From Mycobacterium sp. (lineage in GTDB: Bacteria; Actinomycetota; Actinomycetes; Mycobacteriales; Mycobacteriaceae): a stretch of 64,000 bases of DNA. The stretch lies in contig JAGYKK010000011.1 of assembly GCA_018401645.1 (NCBI GenBank), positions 1-64,000 of the forward strand, given 5' to 3'. The notes under the pieces are model-generated. The model made no database searches. It saw nothing but the letters and a program-made list of their open reading frames with translations, and had not been told where the DNA came from. Shown in pieces: positions 29,097-38,129 of this stretch (the first letter of the stretch is position 1; each line of letters starts with the position of its first letter). The translations under genes and the position numbers were made by a program.

Positions 29097-30056
29097 TTAA
29101 TCGCGGGGTGGGGCAACCACCGCGAGGGCCGCCGGGACGGCGGTGAAAACGAGGTCGTCGCGCATGCCGAGAAAGTCCCCGTCGACCTGGCAGGCGATTG
29201 GTTCGGCGGAGGTGATCCGCACCCACGGAAGGTCGTCTTCGCGGATCAGATGTTTGCCCTTGATCTTGGCCTTCTTGGCCAGCATCCGCCGCACGACCAT
29301 CAGGTTGGCGACGACGTTCGTGCTGGTGACGGCGAAGACGCCCAGCCCGGTCTCGAACGTCGTGTCGGGGTTGGTCCAGACCGGACGGCTGTTGGCGTAG
29401 GTCCACGGGCTGGCATTGGACACGAACGCGAAATGCACGCCCGCTTCCGGGTCCCGCTCCGGGAGGTGCAGCGTCAGCAGGGGCGCGTCGCGCACGCTGC
29501 CCAACATCTCCCGCACGGCGATGCGGATGTAGCGGCCGGCGGTGACCGTGCGGCCTTTGGCGCGCTGTGCCTCGACGGCGGCCACCACGTCGCCGTCCAC
29601 CCCCATGCCGGCGGTGAACACCGCCCAGCGTTCGCCGCAGTCCATCAGCCCGATGCGCCGCCACGCCGCACCCCTGCGGTGTGCCCCGAGAAGGTCGATC
29701 AGCTGGTTGGTTGCCTCGATGGGGTCCGGGCTGATTCCCAGCGCGCGGGCGAAGACATTGGCCGACCCGCCCGGAACCACCGCGACAGCGGGCAGGGTGC
29801 CAGGATCGGGCCGCCCCGGGCCGGGCACCCCGAGCAGACCGTTGACCACCTCGTTCACCGTGCCGTCGCCACCGTGAACGATGATCACGTCGGTTCCGTC
29901 CCGCTTGGCCGCCTCGGCGATCTCGATGGCGTGACCCCGGTGATCGGTGTGGGTGACGACGAGTCCGACCCGGCTCTCCAGCGCATGCGCCAACAGATCG
30001 CGGCCGGCCGGCGTCGTCGAGGTGGCGTTCGGGTTCACGATCAGCACGGCACGCAC
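29097..30056 (-). CDS. Diacylglycerol kinase-family lipid kinase, Rv3218-like
   Basis: The 319-residue protein begins MRAVLIVNPNATSTTPAGRD and carries the DAGK catalytic glycine loop IIVHGGDGTVNEVVNGLLG near residue 55, then PGGSANVFARALGI and a C-terminal YqeG/NAD-kinase-like beta domain. It probably phosphorylates a lipid such as diacylglycerol at the membrane. GTG 30056 is used. It is divergent from the next gene by 37 bp and matches Rv3218 in size. Confidence 0.88.
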   Translation of the reverse strand: MRAVLIVNPNATSTTPAGRDLLAHALESRVGLVVTHTDHRGHAIEIAEAAKRDGTDVIIVHGGDGTVNEVVNGLLGVPGPGRPDPGTLPAVAVVPGGSANVFARALGISPDPIEATNQLIDLLGAHRRGAAWRRIGLMDCGERWAVFTAGMGVDGDVVAAVEAQRAKGRTVTAGRYIRIAVREMLGSVRDAPLLTLHLPERDPEAGVHFAFVSNASPWTYANSRPVWTNPDTTFETGLGVFAVTSTNVVANLMVVRRMLAKKAKIKGKHLIREDDLPWVRITSAEPIACQVDGDFLGMRDDLVFTAVPAALAVVAPPRD

Positions 30057-30093
30057 GAGGGATGAGCCTAACGGCACCTTTAGGCTCGTGCGG

Positions 30094-30531
30094 GTGGGCG
30101 TGAAAACGGGTGCAGATCCGCCGCGGGCCGTTCGGGCCGCCGCGGTTCTGGTTGGGCTGGAAGGCGTGACCGCCGTCGTCGCCGCGGTGGTCTTCGTGGT
30201 CCGCGGGTTCTCCGGGACCGACCAGAGCATCGTCAACGGGTTCGGCAATGCCGCGTGGTTCGGCATCCTCGGCTCGGCGGTGTTGGCTGCGGCGTGGGCT
30301 TTGTGGACCGGGCGGCGGTGGGGCCGGGGCATCGCGGTGTTCACCCAGCTGCTCATCCTGCCGGTGACGTGGTACGTGGGTGTCGGCTCGCACCGGTGGT
30401 TCTACGGAATCCCGGTCGCGGCGGTGGCTCTGGCGGCACTGATGCTCCTGTTCAGTCCGCCCGCGCTGCGGTGGCTGTCCTACTCGCCGGATTCGGCCAA
30501 CACCGACAACTCCGGCCCCGACACCCGGTAG
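30094..30531 (+). CDS. Small integral membrane protein, Rv3217c-like
   Basis: About 145 residues with four predicted membrane helices (AAAVLVGLEGVTAVVAAVVF; AAWFGILGSAVLAAAWALW; GIAVFTQLLILPVTWYVG; IPVAAVALAALMLLF). It matches Rv3217c in place and size; function unknown. GTG 30094 or GTG 30100 may be the start. The 3' end overlaps the reconstructed acetyltransferase gene by about 50 bp, tail to tail. Confidence 0.75.
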   Translation: MGVKTGADPPRAVRAAAVLVGLEGVTAVVAAVVFVVRGFSGTDQSIVNGFGNAAWFGILGSAVLAAAWALWTGRRWGRGIAVFTQLLILPVTWYVGVGSHRWFYGIPVAAVALAALMLLFSPPALRWLSYSPDSANTDNSGPDTR

Positions 30532-30963
30532 CCGATCCAGTCCGACATCGGGTGCGCCGATCGCGTCGTAGAGCGCGATCGCGGGGGAGTTCCAGTCCAG
30601 CACCGACCAATTCAGCCGGCTATAGCCGCGCCGCACGCATTCGCGCGCCAGGGTCCCCAGTAGTGCACGTGCGAGCCCGCTGCGCCTAAACCGATCCCGC
30701 ACGAACAGATCCTCGAGGTGGATACCGGCGACACCGTCCCAGGTGGAGAAGTCCCGGAACCACAGCGCCATCGCGGCCACCTCGCCGTCGACCTCGGCGA
30801 TGTGACAGGACGCGTGCGCGGCGGAGCCGAAAAGCGCTGCGGTGATTTGGCTTTCGGTGACCGTGCACTCGACAAGCGCGCGCTCGAATGACGCCAACTC
30901 GTAAATCATCGCGACGATCTCGGATTCGTCGCCGGGTTCGGCCAAGCGGATCAGTGTGTTCAC
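30480..30963 (-). CDS. GNAT-family N-acetyltransferase, Rv3216-like (frameshifted near 30,554)
   Basis: GTG 30963 opens MNTLIRLAEPGDESEIVAMIYELASFE, with the acetyl-CoA loop RFRRSGLARALLGTLA and LNWSVLDWNSPAIALYDAIGA. After that the frame runs on without a stop through antisense sequence. Dropping one C from GCACCCGATG gives PMSDWIGYRVSGPELSVLAESGE and a TAG at 30482-30480, the expected family ending, and the span is one base over a multiple of three. It is coupled to entC by a GTGA overlap. Substrate unknown; polyamine or amino acid acceptors are typical. Confidence 0.8.
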
Positions 30964-32048
30964 CCTCGGATTCCCAACGCTGAAAGGATGGTCGAGAACT
31001 TAGTCGTCGTCTCGGCCACCTCGTCATCGGCGTCGGACTCGGCCACGATCCCGCCGTCGCCTGCGCCACCGCGAAGCGGCGGTCCGCCGAAAGCTGCGCG
31101 CCACGGATGGCCACTCACCCACCGGCCATCGCCGCGGGAATCGCACCACCCGACCGCACCCGCATAGAAACCACGGTCGCCTTCGAGTTCGGCGATCAGG
31201 TCCACCGCATCCGCGGTCGGGACGCCACCCACGGCCGGCGTCGGATGCAACGCCAGCGCGAGGTCCAGTGCGGTGGTTGAACCGTCCCGCAGGGTCCCGA
31301 CGATGGGGGTGCACAGATGCCACAGTGCGCCAGTGCGGCTCAGCTGAGGTTCGGATGCGATATCGAGTTGGCTGCACAGTGGTTGCAGGGCGGCCCGCAT
31401 GGTCTCCACGACGAGCCGGTGTTCGTGGCGATCCTGGCCGAGGCGGCCAGGGCGGCACCATTGGCCGCGTCGGTATCGGGGTCGGCGGATCGCGCCGCCG
31501 ATCCGGCGAACGGCTGACAGCTCACCGCTCCCGGCGCGGGCGACCAGGAGTTCGGGACTGGCACCCACCAGGGCGGTGCCGGCGAATTGCGGGCCTGCGG
31601 GCGACAAATCGGTGAGGTATGCGGTGGCCTGCGGGTCGGCCTCGATCAGCCGGTACATAATCTCCCACGGGTTCATCGGCCCGTCGGCGGCCAGCCTCAA
31701 TGCGCGGGCCAGAACCACCTTCTGCAAGGGGTTTGCGTCGTCGCGCAACCGCCGCAGGGCCGTGATGATCCGGTCGCGATGCACCTGCGTGCCCGGGACT
31801 GCGTCGACAATGCGTACCGCGGGCAACGGCGTGGTGGGTCGAGACGCCAGCGTGTGGCTGACACCATGTGGTTGCAGCAGGGCGGCCCTGCCGCGGATGT
31901 CGAAAGGCAGAGCGCCGACGACCAGGTCGACGTCACCGTCACGCAAAGCCGTTGCTGCCGTGGTGATCTCATCGAAACCGTGCTTGATACCTCGTGCAAC
32001 GAAGGTTCCGGAGGGTCCAGCCAAGACGAAGGACGTCCCCTCCGTCAC
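30960..32048 (-). CDS. entC: Isochorismate synthase EntC (two compensated frameshift pairs)
   Basis: EntC converts chorismate to isochorismate. The 362-residue frame from GTG 32048 (overlapping gpm2) shows NPLQKVVLARAL, GASPELLVAR, HEHRLVVETM, GTLRDGSTTALDLALALHPTPAVGG and FYAGAVGW. Two stretches are out of register: about 31,535-31,440, where another frame gives VSCQPFAGSAARSADPDTDAA, and about 31,105-31,062, where another frame gives AIRGAQLSADRRFAVAQA. One extra G in GGG and one missing C explain the first pair. The gene is read as intact with base errors. It matches Rv3215. Confidence 0.85.
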   Translation of the reverse strand: MTEGTSFVLAGPSGTFVARGIKHGFDEITTAATALRDGDVDLVVGALPFDIRGRAALLQPHGVSHTLASRPTTPLPAVRIVDAVPGTQVHRDRIITALRRLRDDANPLQKVVLARALRLAADGPMNPWEIMYRLIEADPQATAYLTDLSPAGPQFAGTALVGASPELLVARAGSGELSAVRRIGGAIRRPRYRRGQWCRPGRLGQDRHEHRLVVETMRAALQPLCSQLDIASEPQLSRTGALWHLCTPIVGTLRDGSTTALDLALALHPTPAVGGVPTADAVDLIAELEGDRGFYAGAVGWCDSRGDGRWVSGHPWRAAFGGPPLRGGAGDGGIVAESDADDEVAETTTKFSTILSALGIRG

Positions 32049-32656
32049 GTCCCGGTTACCGGTTCGCGGTGGGTGGTCATTCCCAGGCCGGACAGTTGGC
32101 GCAGCCCGTATTCGAACCCGCAGACCGCCACCGAGGCGGTACCGAAGCCGTAGCGGGCGCCCTCGCGCAACGGCTGCTCGACCCAACGGGTGATGACCGA
32201 GCGGGAGAAGTGGCCGTGGCTGACGAAAACCACGTCGCGGTCGGTCATGTTCTCGAGCGCAAAAGCCACCGCCTGATCCGCGCGCATGCTCACCTGATCG
32301 ACGCTCTCCCCGCCGGGACAGCCGTAGGTCCACAGCAGCCAGCCCGGGGTGCTGGTGCGGATCTCGTGGGTGGTCAGGCCCTCGTAATCGCCGTAGTCCC
32401 ACTCCGCCAGCAGTGGCGAGACCTCCTCGACGGCCAGCCCGGCCAGTTCGGCGGTCGCCAGCGCACGCCTGCGGGGGCTGCTGACGACCATCGGGTTCTC
32501 CAGGTCGAGGTGGGCAAGGGTGTGTGCGGCCAGCCTGGCCTGTTCACGACCGCGTTCGATCAGATCGATGTCGGTGTGGCCGGTGTGCTTGCGGTCCCGC
32601 GACCACTCGGTCTCGCCATGGCGGAACAGGACCAGCCGATGATTGCCGACGCTCAC
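32045..32656 (-). CDS. gpm2: Histidine-phosphatase-family protein Gpm2 (Rv3214-type acid phosphatase)
   Basis: The 203-residue protein has the phosphohistidine motif LFRHGETEW (RHG near residue 11), SSPRRRALATAELAG, EWDYGDYEGLT and the second His in FVSHGHFSRSVI. Named as a phosphoglycerate mutase, the M. tuberculosis protein acts as an acid phosphatase. GTG 32656 gives the same 203 residues; GTG 32662 is possible. Overlap with entC by GTGA, and of entC with the acetyltransferase, makes a three-gene coupled chain. Confidence 0.92.
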   Translation of the reverse strand: MSVGNHRLVLFRHGETEWSRDRKHTGHTDIDLIERGREQARLAAHTLAHLDLENPMVVSSPRRRALATAELAGLAVEEVSPLLAEWDYGDYEGLTTHEIRTSTPGWLLWTYGCPGGESVDQVSMRADQAVAFALENMTDRDVVFVSHGHFSRSVITRWVEQPLREGARYGFGTASVAVCGFEYGLRQLSGLGMTTHREPVTGT

Positions 32657-32685
32657 GTTCACCGATTGTGCCCGAACCTGGAACA

Positions 32686-33492
32686 ATGATTGCGGTGACC
32701 CGAGTATTGGCGGTGGCCAACCAGAAGGGCGGGGTGGCCAAGACGACCACCGTAGCCTCGCTGGGGGCGGCGTTCGTCGAGGCGGGCAAGCGGGTGCTGC
32801 TGGTTGACCTCGATCCGCAGGGCTGCCTGAGTTTCTCGCTCGGCAGCGATCCCGACAAGCTGCCGGTGTCGGTACACGACGTACTGCTCGGCGACGTCGA
32901 ACCGGACGCCGCGCTGGTGCAGACGCCGGAGGGCATGACACTGTTGCCCGCCAATATTGACCTGGCCGGTGCCGAGGCCATGCTGCTGATGCGGGCCGGG
33001 CGTGAGTACGCACTTCGACGGGCACTGGCCAAATTGGGCGAGCACGACTTCGACGTGGTGATCATCGACTGCCCGCCGTCCCTGGGTGTGCTCACCCTCA
33101 ACGGGCTGACCGCCGCCGACGACGTGATCGTGCCCCTGCAGTGCGAAACGCTGGCGCATCGCGGTGTCGGCCAGTTCCTGCGTACGGTGACCGACGTGCA
33201 GCAGATCACCAATCCGGGCCTGCGTCTGCTCGGCGCACTGCCCACCCTCTACGACGCCCGAACCACCCACAGCCGCGATGTCCTCTTTGACGTCGCGGAT
33301 CGCTACGACCTTCCGGTGCTGGCGCCACCGATCCCGCGGACGGTGCGCTTCGCTGAAGCCAGCGCTTCGGGTTCCTCGGTGCTGGCAGGCCGGAAGAACA
33401 AGGGAGCCAAGGCATATCGGGAATTCGCCGCCGCACTTCTGAAGCACTGGAAGTCGGGAAAGAAGTTACCGACGTTCAGTCCGGAGCTTTAG
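32686..33492 (+). CDS. Orphan ParA/Soj-type ATPase, Rv3213c-like
   Basis: The 268-residue Walker-type ATPase shows the deviant Walker A NQKGGVAKTTTVASLGAA, A' (LLVDLDPQG) and B (VVIIDCPPSLGVL) motifs. No ParB gene or parS site is nearby, so it is an orphan that may position another cargo. ATG 32686 or GTG 32695 may start it. It matches Rv3213c, divergent from gpm2 by 29 bp. Confidence 0.92.
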   Translation: MIAVTRVLAVANQKGGVAKTTTVASLGAAFVEAGKRVLLVDLDPQGCLSFSLGSDPDKLPVSVHDVLLGDVEPDAALVQTPEGMTLLPANIDLAGAEAMLLMRAGREYALRRALAKLGEHDFDVVIIDCPPSLGVLTLNGLTAADDVIVPLQCETLAHRGVGQFLRTVTDVQQITNPGLRLLGALPTLYDARTTHSRDVLFDVADRYDLPVLAPPIPRTVRFAEASASGSSVLAGRKNKGAKAYREFAAALLKHWKSGKKLPTFSPEL

Positions 33493-33521
33493 CGGCGGAA
33501 TCACCGGGTCGCGGGCGACGG

Positions 33522-33655
33522 CTAGGCCGGGCCGTACGCGGCGACCGCGTTGCCGCGCTGTTCGATCACCATCGTGCCGGTGACCGCCGGTGTCACCGGC
33601 CCGCTGCCCGCCGGGTGGGTGATCGGGATCATTCGCTGCACCGCGCCGTCGAACA
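33522..33655 (-). pseudogene. C-terminal remnant of an Rv3212-like propeller protein
   Basis: A leftward frame reads FDGAVQRMIPITHPAGSGP then VTGTMVIEQRGNAVAAYGPA and stops at 33522. This looks like the last blade of the PQQ-like propeller protein that normally lies between the parA-like gene and rhlE on this strand (Rv3212). Its first ~1.1 kb are gone, replaced at about 33,655 by the opposite-strand fragment. Family assignment rests on position and beta-strand pattern. Confidence 0.5.
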
Positions 33656-34997
33656 TCGCGCGTTGATGACTATCGCCGCGGGCGACCTGGGCGTCGCCAA
33701 CACCGCCACCCTGACCGTTGCGGGCCTCGATCGAGGCTGGACGATGTTCTCCCACACGCCACCCCGCGGCACACCCCTGGGCCAGACCGATACCCGATCA
33801 GTCCCGAAGGTGTGGGAATCCCTGGCCGTCCTGCAAGGCCATCAGATCTCCCACGGGGACTTGCGGTCCTCGGAGATCACCGTCGATGACAACGGCACCG
33901 CGCTGTTCGGCGGCTTCGGCAACTCCGAATACGGCGCCTCCGAGGAACACCTGCAGTCCGATATCGCCCAACTCCTACTGACGACGACCGCGACATTCGG
34001 TGCCGAGGCGTCGGTCAGTGCCGCGGTCACCGCGCTCGGGTCCGAGGCCGTGCTCGACGGGTCGCGTCGGCTGACGAAGTCGGCCATTCCGGCGCGAATC
34101 CGACGGTCGGTCACCGCTCCCAAGGCACTGATGACGGCGGCTCGCGACGAGGTGAAAAAACAGACCGGCGCCGATCAGATTCAGGCCGAGACCATCACCC
34201 GGTTCACCCGCAAGCAGGTGATTCAGCTTGTCCTACTGGTCGCGTTGGTCTACGTCGCCTATCCGTTCATCAGCACGGTACCAGCCTTCTTCAATGAGTT
34301 GCGCAGCGCGAACTGGTGGTGGGCGCTGTTGGGACTGGCGGTTTCGGCGCTCACCTACATCGGCGCGGCGGCGGGACTTTGGGCATGCGCCTCGGGAATG
34401 GTTCCCTTCCGTCATCTGGTGATCATGCAGTTCGCCAACACCTTTGCCGCGACGACGACACCGGCCGGTGTGGGTGGGTTGGCGCTGAGTACTCGTTTTT
34501 TGCAGAAGGCCGGCCTCGGTACGGTCCGGGCCACGGCGGCGGTGGCCGTTCAGCAGGCCGTTCAGGTGATCACCCACGTCGCCCTGCTGATTTTCTTTTC
34601 CGTAGCAGCCGGCGCCTCGGCGGACCTGTCGGCCTTTGTGCCCAGGCTCACCCTCGTCTACCTCATCGTCGGAGTAGCCCTGGGTGTCCTGGGAGCGTTC
34701 CTGTTCGTACCGAAACTGCGCGGCTGGCTGGACACCGCCGTCAGGCCGAAGATCAACGAGGTCGGCGGTGAGTTGATCGAGTTGGTTCGCGATCCGAAAC
34801 GCTTCGCGATCATCGTCTTGGGTTGCGCAGGAACGACTCTCGGTGCGGCACTCGCACTGTGGGCCAGTGTCGAGGCCTTCGGCGGAGGCACGACGTTCGT
34901 GACGGTCACGGTGGTGACGATGGTCGGCGCCGGCTCCGGCGGCATTACGCGGGCGACGCCGACGCCGACGGCGCGGGGCGTCTTCACCGGTGGATGA
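33640..34997 (+). pseudogene. Internal fragment of a UPF0104/lysylphosphatidylglycerol-synthase-like membrane protein gene
   Basis: A rightward frame (ATG 33666) gives a kinase-like tail (HGDLRSSEITVDDNGTALFGG) and then membrane helices (VIQLVLLVALVYVAYPFI; WWWALLGLAVSALTYIGAAAGLWA; AATTTPAGVGGLALSTRFL) typical of the UPF0104/TIGR00374 family. It starts in mid-domain and ends after VTVVTMVG, where the family would continue for about 80 residues; the remaining codons are antisense to the rhlE end. Both ends are therefore broken. It occupies the space where the Rv3212-like gene should be. It looks somewhat richer in A+T than its neighbours. Confidence 0.7.
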
Positions 34998-36533
34998 CTC
35001 CGGGCCACCGGCAACCGTTGTGGTGGCTAATTTTTCGGGATGCCCGCCGGCGGAATCCCCTCCGCGAGTGCGTTGTCGCGACCGGGTGCGCTCCGGACGC
35101 TTGGCGGCCGAATCCGTCGAACTGACCCGGGTCTGGTCGCGGTCCCGGGTCTGGTCGCGGTTCCGGCTCTGGCGGGGTGCGCGCGCGTCGCTGATGCTGC
35201 CCCGGGCATCGGACGGGATACCCAACTCGGTGTAGAAGTGCGGCGAGTTGGAATAGGTTTCCGCCGGGTCCGGGCAGTCGAGTTTGAGGGCGGTGTTGAT
35301 CATCGACCAGCGCTCGAGTTCGTCCCAGTCGATCAGCGTCACGGCCACGCCGGTCTTGCCGGCCCGGCCGGTACGTCCGATGCGGTGCACGTAGGCCTGC
35401 TCGTCCTCGGGAATCTGGTAGTTGATCACGTGGGTCACGTCGTCGATGTCGATGCCGCGGGCGGCGACGTCGGTGGCGACCAGTACGTCGATCTCACCGA
35501 CGCGGAAGGCCTTGAGCGCCTTCTCCCGGGCGATCTGGCCGAGGTCGCCGTGCACGGCGCCGACCTTAAATCCGCGCTCGGCGAGTTCGTCGGACACCTT
35601 CTGGGCGGTGCGCTTGGTGCGGGTGAAGATCATCGTCGCGCCGCGGCCGTCGGCCTGCAGGATGCGACTGACCATCTCCACCTTGTCCAGGGCATGGGCG
35701 CGGTAGGCGAACTGCTCGGTGCTGTCGTGGGTGGCCGAACCCTGCACGCCCTCGGCCCGGATATGGGTCGGCTGGTTCATGAAGGTGCGGGCCAGGGTGA
35801 TGATCGGATCCGGCATGGTGGCCGAGAACAGCATCGCCTGCCGTTGGGCGGGAATCTGGCGCAGGATGCGTTCGATGTCGGGCAGGAAGCCCAGGTCCAG
35901 CATCTCGTCGGCCTCATCGAGCACCAGCACCGATAATCCGCCGAGTTGCAGATGACCTTGCTGGGCCAGGTCGAGCAGGCGCCCGGGCGTTCCGACGACG
36001 ACGTCGGCGCCGGCCCGCAGCGACTCGATCTGGGGCTCATACGGGCGTCCGCCGTAGATCGAGATGACGCTCAGTGGGCGTCCGGCTTCGGCGCCCTCGC
36101 CATCGGTGCGGAGGTACTTGGCTGCGCCGGACAGGTCGTCGTGGACCTGCATGCACAACTCGCGGGTAGGCACCACGATGAGTGCGCGCGGGATCCCGTT
36201 GAGCGGGCGATCCGCCGCGGCGCCGGTGGTAATGCTGTGCAGGAGAGGCACACCGAAGGCGAAGGTCTTGCCCATGCCGGTGCGGGCCTGACCGATGAGG
36301 TCGTCGCCGGCCAGTGCCAGGGGCAGCGTCAACTCCTGAATCGCGAAAGCGTTTTCGATGCCCTGCTCGGCGAGTGCGCGGACGATCTCCTCGCGCACGC
36401 CGAGGTCGGCGAAGCGCAGGGGTGACTTCTCGATCGGTGCGTGATCGGGGGCCGAGGTCTGATCACTCGGCAGGGTTTCATGGGTCCCACTTGATTGGGT
36501 TTCAGCTGATTGGGTTTCAGTGGATTGGGTCAT
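34233..36533 (-). CDS. rhlE: DEAD-box RNA helicase RhlE (native to about residue 532, stop lost)
   Basis: RhlE unwinds RNA in ribosome assembly and decay. From ATG 36533: Q motif FAIQELTLPLALAG, ARTGMGKTFAFG (Walker A), PTRELCMQ, GTPGRLLDL, LDEADEMLDLGF, FSATMP, TRTKRTAQ, VATDVAARGIDIDDV and HRIGRTGRAG. A basic, low-complexity tail ends in APRRRRRRRPRNAAGAGA at about 34,935, close to the normal family length (about 527). Beyond that the frame continues to 34233 only as antisense of the membrane-protein fragment, so the native stop codon has been lost. The N-terminus carries a 15-bp tandem repeat (TQSTETQSAETQS). Confidence 0.9.
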   Translation of the reverse strand: MTQSTETQSAETQSSGTHETLPSDQTSAPDHAPIEKSPLRFADLGVREEIVRALAEQGIENAFAIQELTLPLALAGDDLIGQARTGMGKTFAFGVPLLHSITTGAAADRPLNGIPRALIVVPTRELCMQVHDDLSGAAKYLRTDGEGAEAGRPLSVISIYGGRPYEPQIESLRAGADVVVGTPGRLLDLAQQGHLQLGGLSVLVLDEADEMLDLGFLPDIERILRQIPAQRQAMLFSATMPDPIITLARTFMNQPTHIRAEGVQGSATHDSTEQFAYRAHALDKVEMVSRILQADGRGATMIFTRTKRTAQKVSDELAERGFKVGAVHGDLGQIAREKALKAFRVGEIDVLVATDVAARGIDIDDVTHVINYQIPEDEQAYVHRIGRTGRAGKTGVAVTLIDWDELERWSMINTALKLDCPDPAETYSNSPHFYTELGIPSDARGSISDARAPRQSRNRDQTRDRDQTRVSSTDSAAKRPERTRSRQRTRGGDSAGGHPEKLATTTVAGGPESSTGEDAPRRRRRRRPRNAAGAGADHRHHRDRHERRASAEGLDTGPQCECRTESRSCATQDDDREAFRIANQLDQLTADLVDLRPDGGVQPAAQFRYEQERSQDTQGYSDDEVDEGEPGHKGRQVRRGAGCYGKENQQGDVGDHLNGLLNGHRRRGPDRTEAGLLQKTSTQRQPTHTGRCRRRGKGVGELHDHQMTEGNHSRGACPKSRRRADVGERRNRQSQQRPPPVRAAQLIEEGWYRADERIGDVDQRDQ
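36493..36533 (-). repeat. 15-bp tandem repeat encoding the RhlE N-terminus
   Basis: GATTGGGTTTCAG[C/T][T/G] units start at 36493 and 36508, with a partial unit at 36523 running into the start codon. They encode TQS-ET repeats. Confidence 0.85.
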
Positions 36534-36715
36534 AGTGCGGCTCGCGGCCTTCCGTTGTCATTCTTCGTGCTTTTTCGTCGCGCGCACGAGTTCAGAAGTT
36601 CGGAATGGATGGCCCCGCCCTGGAAGCGGACCTACCGCGTGCACGCACATTACCGCCCCCCATGTTACCTGCTGCGGACCGATGAGCCGATCCGCGTCGG
36701 CGCTACAGTGGCCTG

Positions 36716-37390
36716 ATGGAAGCGACGCAGCGGGTTTCACCGCCGAAAGTTTCCGCCGATCATCCCGGTGTCAACGAGTTGTTCTCGCTCCTCGCCTACG
36801 GCGAGGTGGCGGCCTTCTACCGGCTCACCGATGAAGCCCGGATGGCACCGGACCTGCGGGGCCGCATCAATATGGCGCGGATGGCCGCTGCCGAGATGGG
36901 CCACTACGACGTGGTGCGCGACACCCTGGAGGCACGGGGAGTCGACGTGCTGGCCGCGATGGCGCCCTACGCGCCGGCACTGGAGCGCTATCACCGGCTG
37001 ACGATGCCCAGTACGTGGCTGGAGGCTCTTGTCAAGACCTACGTCGGCGATGCCATGGCCGCGGACCTGTACCTGGCGATCGCCGGTTCGCTGCCCGATG
37101 AGGTGGCCGAGGTGGTCCGTGAGGTCCTGGCCGAGACCGGCCATTCGCAGTTCGTCGTCGCCGAGGTGCACTCGGCGGTGACCGCCAGTTCGCGCCAGCG
37201 CAGTCGGCTTGCGCTGTGGTCACGTCGGCTGCTGGGTGAGGCGATCACCCAGGCGCAGTTCGTTCTCGCCGACCACGACGAATTGGTGGACCTGGTGCTG
37301 GCCGGTGGGGGTCTGGGACAGCTGACTGAGTTTTATGAACGACTGCAGCGCACCCACGATGATCGGATGCGCCAGCTCGGCCTAGCTTGA
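36716..37390 (+). CDS. Ferritin-like-fold protein, Rv3210c-like
   Basis: A 224-residue, mostly helical protein starts at ATG 36716. Family-typical segments are LFSLLAYGEVAAFYRLTDEARMAP, AAAEMGHYDVVRDTLEARG, YVGDAMAADLYLAIAGSLP and ETGHSQFVVAEV. The E-x2-H-type pairs (AEMGH; ETGH) fit a di-metal ferritin-like fold, though function is unproven. It matches Rv3210c and is divergent from rhlE; the 182-bp gap between shows no clear motif. Confidence 0.83.
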   Translation: MEATQRVSPPKVSADHPGVNELFSLLAYGEVAAFYRLTDEARMAPDLRGRINMARMAAAEMGHYDVVRDTLEARGVDVLAAMAPYAPALERYHRLTMPSTWLEALVKTYVGDAMAADLYLAIAGSLPDEVAEVVREVLAETGHSQFVVAEVHSAVTASSRQRSRLALWSRRLLGEAITQAQFVLADHDELVDLVLAGGGLGQLTEFYERLQRTHDDRMRQLGLA

Positions 37391-37415
37391 CGGTTGTGGG
37401 CTTGACGGTTGTGGC
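37386..37415 (+). repeat. 15-bp tandem duplication at the ferritin-like gene stop
   Basis: CTTGACGGTTGTGGG at 37386-37400 is repeated at 37401-37415 (last bases differ), spanning the stop codon and filling the gap to the convergent gene. Confidence 0.8.
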
Positions 37416-37957
37416 CTAGCGGTTGCACGTGGTGCTGATGCCGAAAGCGGTGTCGGCGGCCACTGTCGAGCCACCGGCGTCGGTGATCCAGCAGTTGAGC
37501 TGGCTTCCGCGGCTGTTGGCAGTGACGTAGTTGACCGGCAGGTTGGGGCTGATGGTCAGCGTCCAGGGCAGGGTCACGTTTTCGACCGTGCGCAGTTCCC
37601 CGGTCTCATCGGCGTAGACCACGGTGACCGGATCGTCGTGACGCTGATTGCCCGCGACCGTGTAGACGATCTGGCGTAGATCGGTCTGCGCGCGCCCCGC
37701 CGGAGCCACCGACTCGACCCGCACCGGGATCTCCGCAGACGCCGCGGGGGCGTTCGGGGCGACGGTGGCGGTCACTGTCCGGGTCGGCGGCGGGCTTTGC
37801 GGATCTACGGCGGTGGCGCGCCGCCGGCCTTGATGACGAACATGGCGGCGGCGGTGACGCCGAACAGGCCGATCACCGTCATCGCAACCCGGGGCCATCC
37901 GGCCTCACGCTCGGCGCGGCGGCGGCGTCTGTCGTCGTTGTCGAAGCCGTCTCTCAC
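37416..37957 (-). CDS. MmpS-like membrane-anchored protein, Rv3209-type (frameshifted near 37,808)
   Basis: GTG 37957 gives a charged start MRDGFDNDDRRRRRAERE, one membrane helix (VAMTVIGLFGVTAAAMFVI) and GGAPPP, then a stop; one base over, the frame resumes VDPQSPPPTRTVTATV and runs to TTCNR at 37416. Adding one G restores about 180 residues, and the span is one base short of a multiple of three. The exported domain (YTVAGNQRHDDPVTVVYADE, WTLTISPNLP, LNCWITDAGGS) is MmpS-type beta-sandwich sequence. It matches Rv3209. Confidence 0.78.
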
Positions 37958-38129
37958 ACCTGAAGGCTAAAGACGCCCGCCGGGTGCGCTCACCCGTGGC
38001 GCGCACCCGTTGTCATGCTGTTATCGCAGCTTGACGCGTTCTTAGCCAAACGGGTGCGGCTGGCCGGAACCCGGTGGAAGCCGTCCACTAGCCTTCAAGG
38101 CGTCGCACTCGAACGGAAAGGGGCCTGGC

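Noticed and set aside
28972..30479. Leftward extension of the acetyltransferase to 663 residues
   Set aside because: After the one-base slip at about 30,554 the translation is low-complexity Arg/Gly-rich sequence antisense to or out of frame with the lipid kinase; a one-base correction gives a normal stop.
34233..34930. A novel C-terminal domain on RhlE
   Set aside because: Those 230 residues are the antisense of a recognisable membrane-protein fragment, so the fusion is a junction artefact and not a domain.
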